The position numbers and the translations under genes were made by a program. The notes under the pieces are model-generated. The model searched no databases. It saw nothing but the letters and a program-made list of their open reading frames with translations, and had not been told where the DNA came from. Below are positions 1 to 5,111 of a stretch of 6,304 nt of DNA, piece after piece (within the stretch, counting starts at the first letter, position 1; the number at the start of each line of letters is the position of its first letter). The DNA is taken from assembly GCA_945885485.1 (NCBI GenBank), contig CAMCYT010000152.1, positions 1 through 6,304 of the forward strand. The letters are read 5' to 3'. This stretch comes from Prosthecobacter debontii (GTDB lineage Bacteria > Verrucomicrobiota > Verrucomicrobiia > Verrucomicrobiales > Akkermansiaceae).

Positions 1-417
1 CGTGGGAGATGAGAATTTGAGAAGGAAGGGATGAAAGTGATTTGCCATGATTACTCCGAACGAGCCACCGAGTAAATCGGCGAGCCAGTCGAAGAAATCA
101 TTTCCCGATCGGCCGGGAGTGAAGGTTTGACGGTATTCGTCGATGGCGCCGAAGATGCTGATAAATAATATTGGGAGAAAGATACGCGTGATGCGTGAGG
201 ATTTGGAGCCGTATTTGATTAGCAGCCAAGTGGTGAGGATGATGCCGCCGCCGAAGAAATAACCGAAATGCGTGATTTTATCGAAGTGGGGGATTTTTGG
301 CGCTTCTTTTGGGGAATCGACGGAAAATGACGATGCGATGCAGAGTATGGTCATCCATAAAATCACGAGCCCAAGCCATGGCTTTGGTTTTGTGAAGATG
401 GAGAGAAGGCGTTTCAA
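1..417 (-). CDS. VanZ-like family membrane protein (3' end cut by the window edge)
   Basis: Small inner-membrane protein of the VanZ-like family; 139 codons are visible and the frame is still open at the left edge, so the C-terminus is missing but most of a usual 120-150 residue protein is present. Seen: a first hydrophobic helix at about residues 14-30, the motif DKITHFGYFFGG at 46-57 (family pattern DK-x-x-HF-x-x-Y), further helices at about 55-68 and 78-91, then the hallmark DEYRQTFTPGRSGNDFFDW at 93-111 followed by a glycine-rich helix. In frame, a TGA lies two codons upstream of TTG 417, and the first ATG (residue 22) would cut into helix 1, so TTG is the likely start; no Shine-Dalgarno sequence is visible. 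It begins 23 bases after the antitoxin gene. VanZ itself gives low-level teicoplanin resistance, but most relatives have no known role, and no resistance function should be assumed here. Confidence 0.8.
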   Translation of the reverse strand, partial: MKRLLSIFTKPKPWLGLVILWMTILCIASSFSVDSPKEAPKIPHFDKITHFGYFFGGGIILTTWLLIKYGSKSSRITRIFLPILFISIFGAIDEYRQTFTPGRSGNDFFDWLADLLGGSFGVIMANHFHPFLLKFSSPT

Positions 418-440
418 GGTTCAGGCAGTTGATGAAAGGA

Positions 441-713
441 TTATGGCTTTTTCATCTCATCCTCGAGACGTTCGGCCAACCATTGTTTCATCATCGACTG
501 ATAGTTGAGGTAGCGTGAACGCGCGATGCGTTTGATACGTGAAAGCATGCGCGGATCAAAGCGCAGGGTGATCGTGGTGGATTCACGGACATGGGCTTCG
601 TGGATAGAATTGCTCATGAGTTTTGGATCAAGCTCGTGGTCTTGCCAAAAAGCATTTTCCGATGCGCTGTCTTCGAAATTAGGAAGCTGGTTCCAAGAAG
701 TAATGATTTTCAT
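441..713 (-). CDS. brnA: CopG/BrnA-type ribbon-helix-helix antitoxin
   Basis: Predicted antitoxin of 90 residues, acting in the cytoplasm by binding the adjacent BrnT-like toxin and probably its own promoter. Seen: an N-terminal segment LPNFEDSASENAFWQDHEL (10-28) matching the F-x-S-E-x-x-E-x-x-FW-x-x-H pattern typical of the CopG-type antitoxins that partner BrnT; a linker; then a ribbon-helix-helix unit with strand TTITLRF (46-52), helix 1 about 54-67 (basic, with R and K residues) and helix 2 about 71-86 ending in WLAERLEDE. It starts 4 bases after the toxin stop codon, so the two are surely co-transcribed and perhaps translationally coupled. The toxin-first order is that of brnTA loci, the reverse of many toxin-antitoxin pairs. 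The N-terminal motif suggests the CopG_antitoxin subfamily rather than classical BrnA, so the symbol is a family label. Confidence 0.83.
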   Translation of the reverse strand: MKIITSWNQLPNFEDSASENAFWQDHELDPKLMSNSIHEAHVRESTTITLRFDPRMLSRIKRIARSRYLNYQSMMKQWLAERLEDEMKKP

Positions 714-717
714 GTTA

Positions 718-996
718 TTAGCGGGTTTCGTTGTAGTTGCGGTCGTAAAACCGGCGCTCTGGTTCGCTCATTTCACGTGCTGTAACGACACGCGCGACTT
801 TACCATCTGTGGAGAAACCGATGAAAAGATGTCGATCTGTTACGGTGCGACCTAAAGCATAAAATCGGGAAGCGCCGTCATCTCGATCGTTATCGGGAAG
901 GAAACGAATCCCGAATGGATCCTCGAGGATTTCTTGGAGTTCACCAGGTTTGATGAACTTCAAATCGAAGGGAGCGTTGATGAGATCGAGTTCCAT
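718..996 (-). CDS. brnT: BrnT-family toxin, N-terminally divergent
   Basis: Predicted 92-residue toxin. BrnT of Brucella is a RelE-like-fold ribonuclease that blocks translation and is held inactive by BrnA. Seen: the BrnT C-terminal core, with LEDPFGIRFLPD (24-35), SRFYALGRT (43-51), a strand pair around HLFIGFSTDG (56-65), RVVTAREMSEPERRFYD (69-85); the last corresponds to the family's R-I-I-S-A-R...E-R-x-x-Y ending. Odd: the usual N-terminal W-D-x-x-K...N-x-x-KHG block is missing; its place is taken by FDLKFIKPGELQEI (10-23). An in-frame TAG at 1024-1026 leaves room for at most nine more codons, none of which encodes KHG, so the start is not simply misplaced. The gene follows dxs by 47 bases and precedes the ribbon-helix-helix antitoxin by 4. 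The pairing supports a toxin-antitoxin role; catalytic activity is uncertain. Confidence 0.75.
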   Translation of the reverse strand: MELDLINAPFDLKFIKPGELQEILEDPFGIRFLPDNDRDDGASRFYALGRTVTDRHLFIGFSTDGKVARVVTAREMSEPERRFYDRNYNETR

Positions 997-1012
997 GAGT
1001 ATATCAGTGAGA

Positions 1013-1032
1013 GTTAATAATCGCTACTTAAC
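1013..1032. promoter_or_regulatory. Weak inverted repeat upstream of the toxin gene, possible antitoxin operator
   Basis: GTTAA and TTAAC arms of five bases are separated by ten bases, centred about 26 bases upstream of the toxin start and inside the 47-base gap after dxs. Ribbon-helix-helix antitoxins usually repress their own operon at short inverted or direct repeats in this position. The arms are short and AT-rich, so chance is a serious alternative, and no convincing -35/-10 pair accompanies them. Confidence 0.2.
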
Positions 1033-1043
1033 ATCGAATGAGA

Positions 1044-2954
1044 TTACTTCTGATTCTTGATGTGAGGAAGAATTTTGTCGAGAGCTACTTGAGGGCTAAT
1101 GTGGTGGAGTTTCAAGAGAATCTCTGGTTTGCCGTGTTCGATAAATGCGTCTGGCCAACCGATTCGCTCGACTTTGGTTGAAATACCTGCGTCGTGGAGA
1201 TGCTCGATGCAGGCAGCTCCGAAGCCGTTCATGAGCACGTGGTCTTCAAAGGTGCACACAACTTTGGCGTTTTTGGCGACTTTTTCGAGTAGTGATACAT
1301 CAAGCGGTTTGATGAAACGTGGGTTTACGAGGGAAACGGAGTAACCTTGTTTTTCCAGAAGGTCTTTGGTTTGGACGGCCAGATCGAAGAACGTGCCGAG
1401 GCCGATGAGTGCGACATCGGTTCCTTCTTGGATGAGTTCGCCTTTACCAAGTTCGATGGGTGAAATGGGTTGGTCGAGAGGTGTGCCACGGATCACACCG
1501 CGCGGGTAGCGGATGGCTGTTGGTCCTAGATCATAGGCAGCCATCCATTTTAGCATGGCTACGAACTCAGGTTCGTCCTTTGGCTGCATGTGAATGATGT
1601 TAGGAATGTGACGTAGGTAGCCGATATCGAAGAGGCCGTGATGGGTTGGCCCGTCATCACCGGAGAGGCCACCGCGATCCATGCACATGCGCACCGGCAG
1701 ATTTTGCAGGGCAATGTCATGAATAATCATGTCATAAGCGCGCTGCATGAAGGTGGAGTAGATCGCAAGAAATGGGCGGATGCCTTCGGTCGCGAGTCCT
1801 GCGGCGAAGAGCGCAGCATGTTCCTCGGCGATGCCGACATCGAAGTAGCGATCGGGTAAGGTTTTTTTGAAAATATCGAGTTTCGTTCCGCCCGGCATGG
1901 CTGCGGTGATGGCGACGATTTTTGGATCATCGATGGCGAGGTTCGTTACCGTCTGGCCGAAGATTTCCGAGCAGGTGGGAGTCGAGACGGTATCGGTGGA
2001 GCCGTCTTCAATTTTGTATGCGCCGAGGCCATGGAATTTCCCAGGGTTATCAAGGGCTGGCTGATAACCACGGCCTTTTTCTGTGATGATGTGAAGGATG
2101 ACGGGTTCTGTTAGCGTTTTGAGGTGCTCGAATGTTTTGACCAACAAGGGGATGTTGTGACCATCGATGGGGCCAAAGTAGCGGAGGCCGAATTTCTCAA
2201 AAAGGACGTTGGGAAAAATGAGGTTTTTTGCACCTTCTTCAACGCGGTGCGCAATTTTTCTAACAGCCTTTCCGAGGACGCGTTCGACGAAGTCTGCCGC
2301 AGTGGTTCTCACGGCGGAGTAGGTGGCGTGGGTTTGCAGAGCGTTAAAATAGCGGGCGATGGCACCGACGTTTTTATCGATGGACCATTCGTTATCGTTG
2401 AGTACCACGATGAATTTTTTTGTGGTCTCGGAAATGTTGTTGAGAGCTTCGAGAGTTGGACCGCAAGTGAATGCGGCATCGCCAGCGACGGCTACGACGT
2501 GATTGTCTGCTCCGGAGAGATCGCGTGCAGCGGCCATGCCCAGAGCTGCTGAAAGGCAGGTTCCGGCGTGTCCCGCACCATAGGAATCGTGTTCGGATTC
2601 GGTACGTAATAAGAATCCATTCAGGCCTTTGTATGTGCGGATCGTATCAATTTTCGATGCGCGACCTGTTAGCATTTTATGAACGTATCCTTGGTGGGAG
2701 ACGTCGAAGACGAATTTATCTTTTGGTGTGGAGAAAACCTTGTGCATCGCAACGCAGAGTTCGACGACGCCGAGGTTGGGGCCGAGGTGACCGCCGGTGA
2801 CGGAAAGGCAGTTGATGAGTGCACTGCGTATTTCTTCGCTGAGAGTGACGAGTTGTTCGTCGGAAAGTATTTTTACATCCGCGGGTGATTGGATCGATTT
2901 GAGGATCGGTCCGAGTTGAGGATGGCTAGGTGATTCAGAAGAGGCGGATGTCAT
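1044..2954 (-). CDS. dxs: 1-deoxy-D-xylulose-5-phosphate synthase
   Basis: Thiamine-diphosphate enzyme that condenses pyruvate with glyceraldehyde 3-phosphate, giving DXP for the MEP isoprenoid pathway and for thiamine and pyridoxal synthesis. Numbered from ATG 2954 (636 residues; E. coli has 620): TGGHLGPNLG at 53-62, HKMLTGR 92-98, GAGHAGT 126-132, cofactor motif GDAAFTCG 158-165 with NDNEWS 186-191, GPIDGHN 261-267, then the transketolase-like pyrimidine domain with catalytic Glu377 (DVGIAEEH), Tyr399, Arg405, Asp434 and His438. These five sit exactly seven residues beyond E. coli Glu370, Tyr392, Arg398, Asp427 and His431, so the active site is complete. C-terminal domain from about 495. 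Start choice: ATG 2954 overlaps xseB by 20 bases and fits family length; ATG 2978 (44-base overlap, 644 residues) is a real alternative; an upstream TTG at 3044 is unlikely. GDA instead of GDG and SHQ instead of GHQ are unusual. Confidence 0.97.
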   Translation of the reverse strand: MTSASSESPSHPQLGPILKSIQSPADVKILSDEQLVTLSEEIRSALINCLSVTGGHLGPNLGVVELCVAMHKVFSTPKDKFVFDVSHQGYVHKMLTGRASKIDTIRTYKGLNGFLLRTESEHDSYGAGHAGTCLSAALGMAAARDLSGADNHVVAVAGDAAFTCGPTLEALNNISETTKKFIVVLNDNEWSIDKNVGAIARYFNALQTHATYSAVRTTAADFVERVLGKAVRKIAHRVEEGAKNLIFPNVLFEKFGLRYFGPIDGHNIPLLVKTFEHLKTLTEPVILHIITEKGRGYQPALDNPGKFHGLGAYKIEDGSTDTVSTPTCSEIFGQTVTNLAIDDPKIVAITAAMPGGTKLDIFKKTLPDRYFDVGIAEEHAALFAAGLATEGIRPFLAIYSTFMQRAYDMIIHDIALQNLPVRMCMDRGGLSGDDGPTHHGLFDIGYLRHIPNIIHMQPKDEPEFVAMLKWMAAYDLGPTAIRYPRGVIRGTPLDQPISPIELGKGELIQEGTDVALIGLGTFFDLAVQTKDLLEKQGYSVSLVNPRFIKPLDVSLLEKVAKNAKVVCTFEDHVLMNGFGAACIEHLHDAGISTKVERIGWPDAFIEHGKPEILLKLHHISPQVALDKILPHIKNQK

Positions 2955-3252
2955 TAGGTTCGTCGGAAGCTCCGTCATTTTCCGGCGGAGTGCTTGATGG
3001 GGAATTTTGAGCTGTTTCCTGCCTGTTATCCTCGCGATTTGCAAGGGTGATTAGTTCGATTCTCTTGCGGGCGGATGATAGAACGCTTTCGCAGTGTTTG
3101 AGAAGCACGGATCCTTTTTCGTATTGGGTAACGAGATCTTCGAGCGGGAGTTGCTCGCTTTCCATGGAATCGACGATTTCTTCAATATTGGAGAGGGCTT
3201 CTTCGAAGCTCAGGGAATCGTCATTTTCAGGGAGTTTTTTACGTGCGGGCAT
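2935..3252 (-). CDS. xseB: Exodeoxyribonuclease VII small subunit
   Basis: Small subunit of exonuclease VII, which degrades single-stranded DNA to oligonucleotides; several XseB chains coil around the long helix of the catalytic XseA subunit. Seen: the family core from about residue 15 to 70, with SFEEALSNIEEIVDSMES (15-32), LPLEDLVTQYEKGSVLLKHC (35-54) and SARKRIEL (60-67), matching FEEAL-x-x-LE-x-IV and LE-x-x-L-x-x-YE-x-G-x-x-L. At 105 residues it is longer than the roughly 80 of E. coli because of a polar, Pro/Ser/Glu-rich, presumably disordered tail (about 72-105) ending NDIRLF. Starts at ATG 16 bases after the membrane glycosyltransferase gene, and its 3' end overlaps dxs; the xseB-dxs pairing is common in bacteria. 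xseA is not in the window. Confidence 0.95.
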   Translation of the reverse strand: MPARKKLPENDDSLSFEEALSNIEEIVDSMESEQLPLEDLVTQYEKGSVLLKHCESVLSSARKRIELITLANREDNRQETAQNSPSSTPPENDGASDEPNDIRLF

Positions 3253-3268
3253 GTCTGGAGAATTTGGG

Positions 3269-5071
3269 TTAATTTTTCTCTTCTGGATTTTTGAGGTCGC
3301 GATCCGAGTAATAGATCATCTCCTTCAATATCAGCGGGTATCGATAGGGGTAGCGGACCATGATTTCTTTGATTTTCGAGTCTTCTTTGGTAATGGAAAG
3401 GGTTTCATTGTCGGTGGCGCTGAGAACTTGACCTTCGAGGATAAGAGAAGAGAAATCTTTGTATTCAATGACAACCTTGGCAATGTTGTCTGAACCGTGA
3501 GAGGAAGGGGAGATTAGGATGCCTGCGATAGGGGTATCGAGATCATCTGCAATCATTTGATATTTGATGAAATCTTTAGCAGTGGTCGGTAACCAAATCG
3601 AGATGCGGTCGGCATACCATGCGGTGGCCCAAGGTTGATCTGTGACACAGATTTGCGAATCGTTGAGAAGTTTATTCAGGCCCAGGTTATGTACAGGGGC
3701 ATAGTAGGGTGGCCAATTAGGGAGGCCACCGATGTCTTTGCGGTAGAGGCCGAGACGGACTTTGTGAGGAAGAGAGAGAATTAAGGGGAGGGCGCAGATG
3801 ATGATGATGATTACGTGGTGTAAATTACGGATTATGGGAGCGTTTATGACGATGGGCAATTTTACCCAGAGGATGGAAACAAATGCCAAACCGTAGGCAG
3901 TCATCACAGGAGCAAAGAGCAGGTGAGTTTGGTTGGGGTCAAGATTTTCAGAGCTAACTCCGAAAAATGCGAGGCCAAGTGCAGAAATGCCGAACATGCA
4001 AAGCAGTGCCCAGCGGAAGGTGGCGATGGATGGGGTTTTGAACGAATGAAGCAAGGAGAGGAAAAATAAGGGAGCGACTACGATGCCTCCGAGGAAGGGG
4101 ATGATATCGGTGGTTTGAACTAGGATGGATCTCAGGATAGTTAAGAAGAAACCACGGTTGATGAGATCTGGTGGGACGGAGCTACGTAGGGCGAAGTTTT
4201 CATTGCCGCTGCCGATGCCGTTGTAGAGGTTGTAAAATGCAGTGCCGAAGGGTGTTCCTGAAATGTCGTAGTTACGCAGCATCACAAATACCGAAGGAAT
4301 AATCAAAGTGACGAGAATAGTGATGCCCACCACGCCACGTGGACGGAAGGCGATGGCGGCAAAAATGATATAACCCAGTGCAATCCAAATGGTTAGATAA
4401 TGCGTCATACTGAGTAGAGTGAAAAATACCCCAGCAATAATCGCGGAGCTCAACGGGGTGCGTCCTTCGCTAGAATCTTCAATTGCTCGGTAGGCAAAAT
4501 AGATGCCGCAAGTGAACAGTAGGAGCATAAACATTTGAGGTAAGCCACTGAGCGAGTAGTTCCAAAACGTTTCACAAAACAACATCAGTACCGCAGTAAC
4601 TCCTGCAATCTTCGGGTCAAAAATTCGGACTATTAGCAAGTATGTAACACCGATGGAGAGGAGGAAGCATACGGTAGAGATCGCAGCGACAACGCGATCC
4701 AATGGAAAAACGATTTCTTTACTCGACATTTCCCAGCGCACGAAATTGTCTGCACCGATCATTTTAAAAATCACAGCGTTCAGTAATGGATTTAGCGGTG
4801 AGTGATAAGTATCATGATAGCCAGTATAGGGTATGACGCTTTGTTGATATTCCGTATTTTTCAGATAATCCAGCGGACGAATGAATTTGGTGGTGAAGCC
4901 GTTGCCACGTGCGATTTCTCGAGCGATCTGTGCCTGATCCATGGCGTGCGGGGAGTTCAGCCCACGGAATAAGATAAACAAATTTCCGAGAGCGAGCATG
5001 ACGAGGATGACTAGAAATAAACTGCGTCTGAGCAAAGGTCCTGATTCTAAAGGGGAAGCGGAAAGGTTCAT
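3269..5071 (-). CDS. GT-C-fold (ArnT/PMT-like) membrane glycosyltransferase
   Basis: Probable inner-membrane glycosyltransferase of the GT-C superfamily (PMT_2/ArnT-like), which transfers a sugar from a polyprenyl-phosphate carrier to an acceptor on the periplasmic face. Seen in 600 residues: N-terminal helix about 15-36; a first outer loop with MDQAQIAREIARGNGF (44-59), the counterpart of the D-E-A-x-Y-A-x-x-A-R-E-M...G-x-W motif with acidic Asp45; YHSPLNPLLNAVIFKMIG (89-106), like the H-P-P-L-x-x-L loop; about ten further helices (roughly 125-148, 155-170, 176-195, 207-222, 226-242, 247-265, 323-342, 353-371, 384-402, 416-434); and a soluble C-terminal part (about 455-600) with WATAWYADRISIWLP (481-495), a feature of these enzymes' periplasmic domains. 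Donor and acceptor cannot be told from sequence. No signal peptide beyond helix 1. It lies 40 bases after the regulator gene and 16 before xseB. Confidence 0.78.
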   Translation of the reverse strand: MNLSASPLESGPLLRRSLFLVILVMLALGNLFILFRGLNSPHAMDQAQIAREIARGNGFTTKFIRPLDYLKNTEYQQSVIPYTGYHDTYHSPLNPLLNAVIFKMIGADNFVRWEMSSKEIVFPLDRVVAAISTVCFLLSIGVTYLLIVRIFDPKIAGVTAVLMLFCETFWNYSLSGLPQMFMLLLFTCGIYFAYRAIEDSSEGRTPLSSAIIAGVFFTLLSMTHYLTIWIALGYIIFAAIAFRPRGVVGITILVTLIIPSVFVMLRNYDISGTPFGTAFYNLYNGIGSGNENFALRSSVPPDLINRGFFLTILRSILVQTTDIIPFLGGIVVAPLFFLSLLHSFKTPSIATFRWALLCMFGISALGLAFFGVSSENLDPNQTHLLFAPVMTAYGLAFVSILWVKLPIVINAPIIRNLHHVIIIIICALPLILSLPHKVRLGLYRKDIGGLPNWPPYYAPVHNLGLNKLLNDSQICVTDQPWATAWYADRISIWLPTTAKDFIKYQMIADDLDTPIAGILISPSSHGSDNIAKVVIEYKDFSSLILEGQVLSATDNETLSITKEDSKIKEIMVRYPYRYPLILKEMIYYSDRDLKNPEEKN

Positions 5072-5111
5072 TTTGTTGATGTTGAAGTTTAGGTTGGATC
5101 GGCTGAAAATC

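Noticed and set aside
997..1003. TATACT resembling a -10 box just before the toxin start
   Set aside because: It touches the ATG, so transcription would begin inside the gene, and no -35 box lies at 16-18 bases.
997..1043. Possible frameshift or lost 5' end of the toxin gene
   Set aside because: Only 47 bases separate it from dxs; none of the three frames there encodes the missing W-D...KHG block, so truncation by frameshift is not supported.
2124..2552. Plus-strand open frame of 142 codons
   Set aside because: It lies wholly antisense to the conserved dxs coding sequence, has no recognisable domain, and is explained by the codon bias of the real gene.
3047..3493. Plus-strand open frame of 148 codons across the xseB/glycosyltransferase junction
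   Set aside because: Antisense to two genes with clear or likely family membership; the translation has no family motif.
3797..3811. Five tandem GAT triplets
   Set aside because: In-frame isoleucine codons of a poly-Ile membrane helix; slippage would not shift the frame and five copies are too few to suggest phase variation.
4493..4508. Minus-strand match to a sigma-54 promoter (CGGCAT-N5-TTGC, GG and GC ten bases apart)
   Set aside because: It falls in the middle of the glycosyltransferase coding sequence, more than 1.2 kb before the next gene start, and a match of this quality is expected by chance in several kb.
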